A stretch of DNA of 40,073 nt from Bifidobacterium breve (GTDB lineage Bacteria > Acidobacteriota > Vicinamibacteria > Vicinamibacterales > CAVVIG01): NCBI GenBank assembly GCA_943328785.2, contig CALQBJ020000007.1:1-40073 (forward strand), written 5' to 3'. Positions 8,265 to 17,514 of the stretch are shown in pieces (the stretch's first letter is position 1; each line of letters begins with the position of its first letter). Under the pieces are notes generated by a model. It saw only the letters and a list, made by a program, of their open reading frames with translations, had not been told where the DNA came from and made no database searches. The position numbers and the translations under genes were made by a program.

Positions 8265-9624
8265 ACCCCGCCAGCGCTCCGTTCGCCGACAGTTGCTGGT
8301 CCTGCTGCTGACCGCCGTGTCTGTCGCGTGGATCGTCGCGGCAACGGTCAGCTTTCTCGACGCCAGGCACGAGGTGGCGGAAGTACTCGACGCGCATCTG
8401 GCGCAGACCGCGTCACTCATCAGCATCCAGAAAGCCGACGACGAGGACGCCGCCGTCGACACCGAACACGCACCGGTGCTGCACCGCTACGGCCGGCGGG
8501 TGATGTTCCAGCTGTGGAGGGAGGGGACGACGCTCGGGTTGCACTCGCAGAACGCACCGGACACGCCGCTCTCGACGGTGCGGGACGGCTTCAGCGACAC
8601 GACCATCGGCGGCAGTGACTGGCGCGTCTTCAGTACGTGGGACGCGCGCAATGGCGTGCTCGTGCAGGTGGCCGAGCAGCACTTCGAACGCGACGAGCTC
8701 GCGACCTCAGTCGCCCGGAACTTCCTCGTGCCTCTCGCGATCACCCTGCCCATCCTCGGCCTGCTCCTCTGGGGGGCCGTGGGCCGCGCGACGCAGTCGC
8801 TGACGCACCTCAATCGGCAGGTGGCGCGGCGCGAAGCGGACAACCTGACACCGCTCGACGCCGCGGACGCCCCGTCTGAGGTCGGCGCGCTCGTGTCGAA
8901 CCTCAACGTGCTCTTCGAACGGGTCCACGGGTTGATTGAACAGGAGCGCCGTTTCACGGCCGACGCCGCCCACGAGTTGCGGACCCCGCTCGCCGGCATT
9001 CGCGCGCAGGCACAGGTGGCCAGGGGCGCGACCGACGAGGCCGAGCGGTCCAGGGCGCTGGACGGCGTCATGGCCGGCTGCGACCGCGCGAACCATGCCG
9101 TGGAGCAGATGCTGACGCTGGCACGGCTGGCGCCGGACGCCGTCTCGTTCCGGCCGACGCAGGTCAACGTCGGCGCCGTGTTGAAAAGCGTACTCGGCGA
9201 TCTCGCGCACACCGCGCTGGCGAAGTCGATCGATCTCGAGCTGACCGGCAGCCAGGGCGCAACCGTCTCCGGCGACGTCGGGCTCCTCGGTATGCTTTTC
9301 CGCAACCTCATCGACAACGCCGTCCGCTACAGCCCTGGCGGGACCACAGTGTCTGTCGACGTGGACGTCGACGCCACCGCAGTGCGCGTCCATGTGCGGG
9401 ATGCCGGCCCAGGCATTGCCGCCGACGAGCGCGCGAACATCGGCCGTCGCTTCTACCGGCCCCCTGGCATGAAGGCACCCGGCAGCGGGCTGGGCTTGTC
9501 CATCGTCCAGCGCATCGTCGACCTGCACCGGGGGACGCTGGCGCTGCAGGCGCCAGTCTCGGGGGTCGGCCTCGAGGTTATCGTCACCCTCGGGCTCTGG
9601 CAGCGACCGTTGTCGTCCGGCTGA
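8257..9624 (+). CDS. Sensor histidine kinase (QseC-like)
   Basis: FTADAAHELRTPLAGIRAQAQVA, NLIDNAVRYSPGG, GSGLGLSIVQRIVDLH; 8-bp overlap with RR. Confidence 0.95.
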   Translation: MARPRQRSVRRQLLVLLLTAVSVAWIVAATVSFLDARHEVAEVLDAHLAQTASLISIQKADDEDAAVDTEHAPVLHRYGRRVMFQLWREGTTLGLHSQNAPDTPLSTVRDGFSDTTIGGSDWRVFSTWDARNGVLVQVAEQHFERDELATSVARNFLVPLAITLPILGLLLWGAVGRATQSLTHLNRQVARREADNLTPLDAADAPSEVGALVSNLNVLFERVHGLIEQERRFTADAAHELRTPLAGIRAQAQVARGATDEAERSRALDGVMAGCDRANHAVEQMLTLARLAPDAVSFRPTQVNVGAVLKSVLGDLAHTALAKSIDLELTGSQGATVSGDVGLLGMLFRNLIDNAVRYSPGGTTVSVDVDVDATAVRVHVRDAGPGIAADERANIGRRFYRPPGMKAPGSGLGLSIVQRIVDLHRGTLALQAPVSGVGLEVIVTLGLWQRPLSSG

Positions 9625-9645
9625 CCGAGCGTCATCCGCGCGCCG

Positions 9646-10530
9646 CTACGTTTCCGCCAGCAGCGTCCGCTTCGCGGCAGCCATGGCCCGCTGCGCGTCC
9701 TGGCTCGGCACCGGATAGTGCAGATCGAGTCCCTTCAGCGTCTCGACCAGGATTTCGGCGACGGTCCGCCGCATGAAGTCCTTGTCATCGGCAGGCACGG
9801 CATACCACGGCGCCCATGGACGCGACGTCTCGTTCAACGCGTCCCCGTACGCCGCCAGATACTTGCCGAACCGCCTGCGCTCGTTCACGTCGCCCGCCTG
9901 GAACTTCCAGTTGGCTTCGGGATCGGCAATCCGCGCCAGCAGCCGCTTCTTCTGTTCGGCCTTCGACACATTGAGGAAGAACTTGACGACCGTCGTGCCG
10001 TTGCGCGCGAGGTGTCTCTCGAAATCGCGGATCGACTCGTACCGTTCGCTCCAGAGGGCCTTCATCGACGGACGCTCCGGCAGACGCTGGCCATCGAGGA
10101 GCTCCGGATGCACCTTCACCACGAGCACTTCCTCGTAGTGACTGCGATTGAAGATGCCGATGCGGCCGCGCTCGGGCACATGCTGATAGGCGCGCCATAT
10201 GAAGTCGTGATCCAGTTCGTCGTCGCTGGGCTTCTTGAAGGCGTGCACCTCGCACCCAGCCGGGTTGATGCCCGACATCACGGCCTTGATCGTCCCGTCC
10301 TTGCCTGCGGCGTCGAGCGCCTGGAACACGACGAGGAGCGACCGGCGGTCGTTGGCGAGCAGGCGCGACTGCAGCTTCCGCATCGCACCGATCGACACGG
10401 CCAGCGCCTGTTCATTCGCGCCCTTGTCGCCCCGGCCACGCGGCGGCGTCGTCGGCGCCGTGGCGGCGCGGAATCCACCGGTGAACGGCACAAGATAGGG
10501 GCTGCGGGCGTGGACAAATCGGCTCGACAT
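9646..10530 (-). CDS. ppk2: Polyphosphate kinase 2 family protein
   Basis: VVFQALDAAGKDGTIKAVMSGINPAGCEVHAFKKPS, IGIFNRSHYEEVLVVKVHPELL, PWAPWYAVPADDK. Confidence 0.93.
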   Translation of the reverse strand: MSSRFVHARSPYLVPFTGGFRAATAPTTPPRGRGDKGANEQALAVSIGAMRKLQSRLLANDRRSLLVVFQALDAAGKDGTIKAVMSGINPAGCEVHAFKKPSDDELDHDFIWRAYQHVPERGRIGIFNRSHYEEVLVVKVHPELLDGQRLPERPSMKALWSERYESIRDFERHLARNGTTVVKFFLNVSKAEQKKRLLARIADPEANWKFQAGDVNERRRFGKYLAAYGDALNETSRPWAPWYAVPADDKDFMRRTVAEILVETLKGLDLHYPVPSQDAQRAMAAAKRTLLAET

Positions 10531-10587
10531 GAGCCGGACGTTATCACGTGGCGAAAGTAGGAGACTCCGTCGTCAGCGGCGGCCGCG

Positions 10588-10860
10588 GCGCAGGCGACCA
10601 TCGTCGACGACAGGGTGTACGTCGTCGATTGCGGCAACCTGGTCCTGCTGGTGTGGCCGATACGACGAAGAGCGATCGCCTGATCGAGTTGGCGCGCGGC
10701 GCCGACGTCCTGGTGCACGAGGCGATGTGGTTGCCGGGCATCGACCGGATCGTTGCGCGTGAGCCGAACGCGACGCCCTGCGGGAGCCGTTGCTCGACAG
10801 TCACACGGTGGCCGACGACTGTGGTCGCGTCGCTGCGGCTGCCGTCAGCGTTCTTGCTCG
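10588..10860 (+). pseudogene. Remnant of MBL-fold metallohydrolase in three reading frames
   Basis: AQATIVDDRVYVVDCGN (frame 1), VADTTKSDRLIELARGADVLVHEAMWLPGIDRIVAREPNAT (frame 3), LLDSHTVADDCGRVAAAA (frame 2); the middle of the domain is missing. Confidence 0.7.
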
Positions 10861-11795
10861 TCGGACACGTCGAACGTGTAGAGCGTCGACCGGCGATCCT
10901 CCGGCAGGAAGTAGACGCGAAGGCCGCCCGCTGTTGACGGGCCAGGCTCGACCCAGAACGGATTCTGCGTCATCGGCCGGCCCGTGTCGGTCCAGAGTTC
11001 GATCGGCAGCTGATGGATGGCGCGGCCCGTTCCCAGGCTGACGAGCTCCATCCCACCCAGCGCGAGCGGCGCCGGCGACCCGCCCACGCGGTAGCTGCTC
11101 ACCCCGCCGCACAGCATCTCGCCGCCGCCGAGCGCCTTGCAGTCCTGATAGTCGACGTAGAACGACACATTGCGCCGAATGGCCGGTGCGTCAGCGACGC
11201 GTCCGCGCACGTCGAGCGGCCAGCGCAGGAACCGGCGCGAACCCCAGGTGACCCCGTGCAGCGCGCGGTCCTCGGCGTCGTGAACGATGGCGCCGACGTG
11301 GTCTGGGTAGCGGAACAGCTCCGTCGCCGTCATCGCGACAGGGTCGACCCGGTAGACGATGGAGCGACTGTCGGGCCGGTATTCGGCCACCGGCACCCAG
11401 ATGAACTGCCCGTCGAAGTCGATGCCGCCAGGGTGATACATCGCGCCTTCACCAAGCGTCAGGTCCGCCAGCAGCCGTCCGTCGGCGTCGAACTTGAACA
11501 GATGGCCCCGCCCCTCGCCCGTGCTGCGATCGACACCGGCTACTGGCTGCGACACGCGTATCGGCGGCGTGATGACTTCCACCGACGACAGGAAGAACGC
11601 GTCGCCGATCTTCACAAGACCCTGCGGATGAAAGGTGTCGAAGGCGAGCATGCGTGCACCGGCCGGCTGCCACGCCGCCGCGCGCGTGAGCTGTTTGAAC
11701 CGCTCGCTCACGAGCCGGCCAGTGGACGCGGACGGCGCCAGGCTCATCAACCCGAGCGCGCAGGCGGAGCCGACGACAGCGCCGATGGCTTTCAT
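10845..11795 (-). CDS. Secreted beta-propeller-like hypothetical protein (possibly DUF6454 family)
   Basis: Signal peptide; AFDTFHPQGLVKIGDAFFLSSVEV, MYHPGGIDFDGQFIWVPVAEYRPDSRSIVYRVDP. Confidence 0.75.
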   Translation of the reverse strand: MKAIGAVVGSACALGLMSLAPSASTGRLVSERFKQLTRAAAWQPAGARMLAFDTFHPQGLVKIGDAFFLSSVEVITPPIRVSQPVAGVDRSTGEGRGHLFKFDADGRLLADLTLGEGAMYHPGGIDFDGQFIWVPVAEYRPDSRSIVYRVDPVAMTATELFRYPDHVGAIVHDAEDRALHGVTWGSRRFLRWPLDVRGRVADAPAIRRNVSFYVDYQDCKALGGGEMLCGGVSSYRVGGSPAPLALGGMELVSLGTGRAIHQLPIELWTDTGRPMTQNPFWVEPGPSTAGGLRVYFLPEDRRSTLYTFDVSDEQER

Positions 11796-11802
11796 GCTCG
11801 CC

Positions 11803-12816
11803 TCAGCGCCCCGCCGAAGGCGTCGTCGTCACCGTCAGTTCGTGCGCGAGTGCCTCGTACTGATCCGTGGCAATGAGATCGACGCCGGCGCTGATGGCCG
11901 CGCGCCAGCGTTCGCGCACCGCGCTGGTCGAACCGAAGTTGTAGCCCGCGGACCATCCCCGATCGTCGGCGGGCGCGAAACCGTCGAGTGTATAGAAGCG
12001 CAGCCACAGGCCGAGTTCGTGCGCGCGCGCCACGACCGCGCGCAGCCGATTGATGTCGGCGGCATCCCACGTTCCGGCGCGTCCCTGCCCGCCCCGTTCC
12101 ACCACCGCCCACGGAAAGTTCGCCCAGCGGCGGTAGTTGGTGGCGCCGGCCGGCATCAGCGTTGTCGGCGTCGCGGCGATCGCCGCATCGGACTGCGCGC
12201 CGGGCGTGCGCGAGGTGGTCAGCGACACGTTCGGCACGGTGCCGAAGATCAGCATCGGCGCACCCACCGGCAGCGACTCGTAGAAGTCGCGTTCCTGGCT
12301 CTCACCCGCTTCGGTCAGCACCAGCAACGGCCCCATCGTCAGCGCTCGCACGCGGTCATCAGCACCTCGCGTCGTCGTGGTCAGCCAGCGCTCGTATCGC
12401 GCCAGCAGCGACAGGACGTAGCGGTGATGCTCGGGCTCGTTGGTCTTGAAGTCGAAGTGCAGCACGATGAGGGGCCACGTGTCGGTGGCACCGGCGGCGA
12501 GCGCCTCGTCCAGCCTGGGTGCGACCACCTTGAAGAAGTGATCCTCGAGCGTCGGCTCTCCGCCTGCCAGCGTCGTGCTGTGTGCGACGACGGAGGTGCC
12601 GCCACCCAGTCCATCGGGCTTCCACACCAGATCCTGCTCGATGCCGATCGGCCGCTGGTTCGTGCCAAGGGCCCGCGCCAGGCGATCGGTCCACTTCCCG
12701 TCCTCCGGGTAGCAGTTGTGGGCGTCGACGATCGGGCCGCGGAGCGGAGTCGGCGTCGATGCGCCGAGAGACACGGCGGCGAGCGCCACCGCCACGAGCG
12801 TCAGCCGTCCGGTCAT
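11803..12816 (-). CDS. Secreted PI-PLC / glycerophosphodiesterase-like phosphodiesterase
   Basis: Signal peptide; IVDAHNCYPEDGKWTDRLARAL, GIEQDLVWKPDG, ISAGVDLIATDQYEAL near the C-terminus. Confidence 0.7.
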   Translation of the reverse strand: MTGRLTLVAVALAAVSLGASTPTPLRGPIVDAHNCYPEDGKWTDRLARALGTNQRPIGIEQDLVWKPDGLGGGTSVVAHSTTLAGGEPTLEDHFFKVVAPRLDEALAAGATDTWPLIVLHFDFKTNEPEHHRYVLSLLARYERWLTTTTRGADDRVRALTMGPLLVLTEAGESQERDFYESLPVGAPMLIFGTVPNVSLTTSRTPGAQSDAAIAATPTTLMPAGATNYRRWANFPWAVVERGGQGRAGTWDAADINRLRAVVARAHELGLWLRFYTLDGFAPADDRGWSAGYNFGSTSAVRERWRAAISAGVDLIATDQYEALAHELTVTTTPSAGR

Positions 12817-13916
12817 TTCCACCCCCACGCGTCGAGCATGATGTGAAACAGGTCGGTATTGGCGAGGTAGCCATGCACGCGGGAGGCGCCGGGGCCGCTG
12901 GCCGCGACCATCACTTCCTCGCCGGTATGTGTGTCGTCGATGCGCACGTTAGGCAGGCGCAGTGAGGGGTTGGCACGCGGCGAGGCCGGGTCGAGGCCAG
13001 CCAGCACGCTGTCGCCGTTCCTGCCGTCGTGAATGCGCAGGTCGAAAGAGTGATCGGCCGTGAACAGCATCAGCGTGTCGGAGGAGGCATGTTGCGCCAC
13101 GCGCTCGATGACACGATCGAACTCCACCAGGTGCCGCAGGCCCTGCTCGGGCCGGTCCGTGTGCGCATCAGATTCGACCATCAGGAAGTAGCCGTTCGGC
13201 TGCCGCGACAGGATGGCGATCGCGGTATCGACGGCACGCTGCAGGTCGAACTCACTGCCATCGGCGAAGACGAACGCACGTCGTGCGTCGGCGGGGACCG
13301 CATCGAGCGTGCGGTAGAGCGGGCGTGCGGCGCGGGCCGCCAGTGCGTCAAGGTCGGTGCCCGCCGCCGCGGCGGCCGCGCGCTCGCTCGCGGCGGAGCC
13401 GATCAGCACGTCGAGACCGTCGCCGCTGCGGGTCTCGAACGCCTGCACGACGATCTGCGCGAAGCGTGACCGGTCGTTGGCGTGCGCGTAGAGGGCCGCG
13501 GGCGTGGCGCCGGCAATCGAGTCGTTGGAGATGATGCCGGTCGCGAGGCCATGCTCCTCGGCGTAGTCGAGGAGTGTCTTGAGCGGCGTGCCGTCCTTCG
13601 TTCCGCGCACGGCGTCCGGCCCCTGTGCGATGACGCCGTTGTGGGTCTTGATGCCGGTGACGATCGCCGTCATGCCGGCGGCCGAGTCGGTCACCCACTC
13701 CGACGCGGTGCTGGTGTCGGACAGGCCGATGAACGGCAACCGCTGCACGAAGAGCCGCTGCGGCGCGCCGTAGCCCATGCGGCTCGCCGCGTTGATGGTC
13801 GGGATGCCCGCCGCGTCTGCGAGGAACAGCACCACGTTCTTGGCGCGCGATTCTTCAGCCGCCACCGGCAGGAACCACGCGCATACGGACAACACCACGA
13901 GCAGCGAGCGTTTCAT
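12813..13916 (-). CDS. Alkaline phosphatase
   Basis: KNVVLFLADAAGIPT, VTDSAAGMTAIVTGIKTHNGVIAQ, MVESDAHTDRPEQ, LMLFTADHSFDLRIHDGR. Confidence 0.93.
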   Translation of the reverse strand: MKRSLLVVLSVCAWFLPVAAEESRAKNVVLFLADAAGIPTINAASRMGYGAPQRLFVQRLPFIGLSDTSTASEWVTDSAAGMTAIVTGIKTHNGVIAQGPDAVRGTKDGTPLKTLLDYAEEHGLATGIISNDSIAGATPAALYAHANDRSRFAQIVVQAFETRSGDGLDVLIGSAASERAAAAAAGTDLDALAARAARPLYRTLDAVPADARRAFVFADGSEFDLQRAVDTAIAILSRQPNGYFLMVESDAHTDRPEQGLRHLVEFDRVIERVAQHASSDTLMLFTADHSFDLRIHDGRNGDSVLAGLDPASPRANPSLRLPNVRIDDTHTGEEVMVAASGPGASRVHGYLANTDLFHIMLDAWGWK

Positions 13917-14093
13917 GTTCACGGCGTCACGCTAGCAGCGCGATATTGCGTTCCTGTGACGGACACGACGTTGTACGGCGTTCGCATCGACTTCGCACGA
14001 ACGTGACGCGACGTTGACCGGTTCGTCGGACCCGGCCCCTACGCTGATGTCTCACGCGGACCGAGCCGTCCGCGCGTTCCCTGGAGATCAACG

Positions 14094-17000
14094 TTGCTGA
14101 TGAAGACCCTGTCCCGCCTTCTGTTCACGCTTTCCTGCGTGGGGCTCCTTGCCACCGCTGCCTTCGCGCAGACCGATTCCGGCGCCCTCCGCGTGCTCGT
14201 CACTGACGCCACACAGGGCATCGTCCCTGGCGCGACCATCGACGTGATCAACGCGGCGACGAACGACCGCCGCACCGGCGTCACCGACACCAGCGGCTAC
14301 GCGTTCTTCGTGCCTGTGTCGCGCGGCACGTATACCGTGACCGTTGCGCTATCCGGCTTCAGGACCATGGAAGTCGGCGACGTGACGATCGCCGTCAACG
14401 AGCGTCGCTTCCTGACCGTGCCACTGGAGGTCGCCTCGGTGGCCGAGACCGTACGTGTCGTCTCGACGCCAGCCGTCATCCAGACCGAGGACGGCTCCAT
14501 CGGGCAGGTAATACAGGGAGCGGTGGCGGTCGAACTGCCGCTCGCCGGCCGTCGCTATACGGAGCTTGCGCTGCTCGTGCCCGGCACGGCGCCCACCTCG
14601 CAGACGCTCGAGACGCGCGGCCCCGGCTGGTTCGTCAGTAACGGCAATTACCAGACGCAGAATAACTTCGTGCTCGACGGGTTCGACAACAACCAGGGCA
14701 CGACAAACGCCCAGGCGCTGTCGACGCAGGTCGTGCAGCCGTCACCCGATGCGATCGGCGAGTTCAAGGTGCAGACCAACAGCTTCTCGGCGGAGTTCGG
14801 CCGTTCGGCTGGTGCGGTCATCAACGTCTCGCTCAAGTCGGGCAGTAATCGCCTCGCCGGTTCGGCGTTCTACTACAACCGCGACAAGGCGCTGGCGAAC
14901 AAGTCGTGGCTCGCCGAGCAGAACAACCTGCCGAAGGAGAACCTCCAGTGGCACCAGGGCGGCGGCACGCTGGGCGGACCGCTCCGGCGCGACAAGATCT
15001 TCCTGTTCGGGTCGTACGAAGGGTTCAAGCGGACCTTCTCTAACAGCTTCGTCACCAACGTGCCGACGGCTGACCAGAGGAACGGTATCTTTGCCAGCAC
15101 CATCATCGACCCGCTGACAGGCCTGGCCTTCCCCGACAACACGATTCCCCGCGCCCGGTGGGACGCGCTCGGCAGCAAGCTGCTCGGTCTCTATCCCAAC
15201 GCCAACCAGCCCGGTCGCGCCGGCTCGGGTGGCCGCATCATCGAGAACTACGCGGTGCAGCGCGCCGGCAATGAACTGACCAACAAGACCGACCTGCGCA
15301 CCGACTACTTACTGTCGCCAGCGGACCGCCTGATGGTGCGCTACAGCTTCCTGCAGCAGGCCATCAACCGCGACGCGATCTTCCCGGGCCTGGCCGACGG
15401 CGTCGGCAATCAGGGCGAGCAGTACAACCGCAACAACAGCGTCGGCGTCACGTGGACGCGGGTGATCGGCGGCCGCATGGTGAACGAAGCGCGTGTCGGC
15501 TACAACCGCACGAACGCGCGGTTCGCGCACGCCACGGCAGGAGAGCAGACGGCGTCCGCCTTCGGCTTCGTCGGCATGCCGGAGTTCGTGAACACCACCG
15601 GTGGTCTGCCGCTCATCGATCTCACCAACTACAACGACCTTGGCACGCGCAACTTCCGTCCGCAGTTCCAGAAGCCGGTGCAGTGGCAGTTCGTCGACAC
15701 GCTGACGAGAACCTTCGGCACGCACTCGGTGCGCGCCGGCGCCGAACTCCGCCGCAAGCACAACCAGTTGGTCGACATCCAGCGGCGCACGCCGGCCTAC
15801 GGGTTCAGCGGCGCGGTGACGAACAACGACGTGGCCGACCTGTTGCTCGGTCAGGCTCGCTCACTGTCGGCGACGACAGCTCCGGTCGTCGAGTGGGCGC
15901 AGCAGGCGTACTCGGGCTTCATCCAGGACGACTGGAAGGTATCGCCGGCCCTCACGCTGAACCTGGGCCTCCGCTACGAATACGGCACGCCCTACTACGG
16001 CGCCGGCGAGAACAAGAACGTGAACTTCGACTTCACGACGGGCCAGCTGCTCTTCACGACCGAGAACGACAAGTACCTGATCAATCCCGACCGCAACAAC
16101 TTCGGTCCGCGGCTCGGCTTTGCCTGGCAGGCGCGGCCGGAGCAGGTCGTGGTCCGTGGCGGCTTCGGTGTCTTCTACTCGATCGAAGATATGCGCGGCA
16201 GCGAAGGCGTGATTGCGCTCAACCCGCCGTCGCTCGTCCAGGCCTCGGTTAACGGCACCGGCAGCCGCGGCGCAGCGGTGCTGCTCTCGGATCCGTTCCC
16301 GAGCAGCCTGCTCACGTCCTATAACCCGACGACCGTATCGGTGAAAGCGCAGCAGCGCACGCAGCAGGCGGCCACGGTCTATCAGTGGAATCTGGCGTCG
16401 CAGTTCATGCTGCCGGGCAAGACGACCTTCGAGCTGGCGTATGTCGGCAACGCCGGACGCAACCTCCTGTCGAACCTGGCGGTGAACGCCCCGGTCTTCG
16501 GGCTCGACGGCTCGGTGGCCGCGAATCGGCCCTATCCGGGCTGGCTCCAGATTGGCTACAACATCACCGAGAGCCAGTCGATGTATCACGGCCTCCAGGC
16601 GAAGCTCGAGCGCCGGCTCTCGAACGGCTTCTACGCGCTGGCGTCCTACACGTTGGCGAAGGCCGAAGATGAAACCGGTGCGTGGGACACCGGCAACGGT
16701 GTGCAGGCGTACATCAGCCCAGACCTGTCGAACGTCCGCGAGGCGCTCGCGGGCGAGCGCGGTCCGAACGGGCAGTTCCCGCGCCATCGCTTCACCACGT
16801 CGCAGGTGTGGGAGCTGCCGATCGGCCGCGGTCACGCCATCGGCAGCGACATGCCGGCGGCGCTCGATGCGCTGGTCGGCGGCTGGCAACTGTCGACGAT
16901 CTGGACGGCACGAACTGGGTTGCCGGTGAACGTCTCGCTCGCCACGAGCGGCACCGACCCGAACACCGGGCTGGCGTACAGCTTCCTGAACCGCAATGGC

Positions 17001-17354
17001 GGCGTCCTGCGGCCGAACCTGGTGGGCGATCCCAACCAGAACTCCGATGCCTCAACCGACCGCGTGCGCTACCTGACGGCTGCCGCCTACGCGCTGCAGC
17101 CGATCAACACCGCCGGCAATGCGCCGCGTAACTCGGCGTGGGGGCCCGGCCTGTTCACCGTGGACATGAGCCTGGTGAAGCGCTTCCACCTCGGCGGCAC
17201 CCGCGCGGCCGATGCGCGACTGGAAGCCTTCAACCTCACCAACCGCACGAACTTCCAGAACCCGAACGGCACGTGGGGTTCGTCGACGTTCGGTTCGATC
17301 AGCAACGCCAACGACAAGCGCGTCGTGCAACTGGCGGTGCGGTTCACCTTCTAG
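14094..17354 (+). CDS. TonB-dependent receptor, Oar-like with N-terminal carboxypeptidase-regulatory-like domain
   Basis: GALRVLVTDATQGIVPGATIDVINAATNDRRTGVTDTSGYAFF; plug QNNFVLDGFDNN; FQPSPDAIGEFKVQTNSFSAEFGRSAGAVINV-like region; terminal RFTF. Actual start may be 14103. Confidence 0.95.
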   Translation: MLMKTLSRLLFTLSCVGLLATAAFAQTDSGALRVLVTDATQGIVPGATIDVINAATNDRRTGVTDTSGYAFFVPVSRGTYTVTVALSGFRTMEVGDVTIAVNERRFLTVPLEVASVAETVRVVSTPAVIQTEDGSIGQVIQGAVAVELPLAGRRYTELALLVPGTAPTSQTLETRGPGWFVSNGNYQTQNNFVLDGFDNNQGTTNAQALSTQVVQPSPDAIGEFKVQTNSFSAEFGRSAGAVINVSLKSGSNRLAGSAFYYNRDKALANKSWLAEQNNLPKENLQWHQGGGTLGGPLRRDKIFLFGSYEGFKRTFSNSFVTNVPTADQRNGIFASTIIDPLTGLAFPDNTIPRARWDALGSKLLGLYPNANQPGRAGSGGRIIENYAVQRAGNELTNKTDLRTDYLLSPADRLMVRYSFLQQAINRDAIFPGLADGVGNQGEQYNRNNSVGVTWTRVIGGRMVNEARVGYNRTNARFAHATAGEQTASAFGFVGMPEFVNTTGGLPLIDLTNYNDLGTRNFRPQFQKPVQWQFVDTLTRTFGTHSVRAGAELRRKHNQLVDIQRRTPAYGFSGAVTNNDVADLLLGQARSLSATTAPVVEWAQQAYSGFIQDDWKVSPALTLNLGLRYEYGTPYYGAGENKNVNFDFTTGQLLFTTENDKYLINPDRNNFGPRLGFAWQARPEQVVVRGGFGVFYSIEDMRGSEGVIALNPPSLVQASVNGTGSRGAAVLLSDPFPSSLLTSYNPTTVSVKAQQRTQQAATVYQWNLASQFMLPGKTTFELAYVGNAGRNLLSNLAVNAPVFGLDGSVAANRPYPGWLQIGYNITESQSMYHGLQAKLERRLSNGFYALASYTLAKAEDETGAWDTGNGVQAYISPDLSNVREALAGERGPNGQFPRHRFTTSQVWELPIGRGHAIGSDMPAALDALVGGWQLSTIWTARTGLPVNVSLATSGTDPNTGLAYSFLNRNGGVLRPNLVGDPNQNSDASTDRVRYLTAAAYALQPINTAGNAPRNSAWGPGLFTVDMSLVKRFHLGGTRAADARLEAFNLTNRTNFQNPNGTWGSSTFGSISNANDKRVVQLAVRFTF

Positions 17355-17445
17355 CGCCGTTTCGGTTTCGGTGTAGTACGTAGTGTCCGGCTTTAGCCGG
17401 ACTTTCTGGGGTCCGCCTCAAGGCGGACACTACACCGACCTCGAA
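17352..17445 (+). repeat. 94-bp REPIN-like repeat, copy 1
   Basis: Hairpins gtccggct-tt-agccggac and gtccgcct-ca-aggcggac inside outer inverted ends GTAGTGTCCGGC/GCGGACACTAC; about 94% identical (6 differences) to the reverse complement of 35603-35696. Confidence 0.92.
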
Positions 17446-17457
17446 ACCGCTCGAGCC

Positions 17458-17489
17458 ACGGGCGGCCAGCACATCGGCCGCCCGTTTTC
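17458..17489 (+). terminator. Rho-independent terminator after the TonB-dependent receptor
   Basis: acgggcggcc-agcacatc-ggccgcccgt 10-bp stem followed by a T-rich tail (tttct). Confidence 0.85.
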
Positions 17490-17514
17490 TTTGTGAGCGT
17501 CTGACGGCGATTGC

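Noticed and set aside
11635-12846. 403-aa + strand ORF
   Set aside because: Antisense to the phosphodiesterase-like gene; Arg/His-rich shadow ORF.
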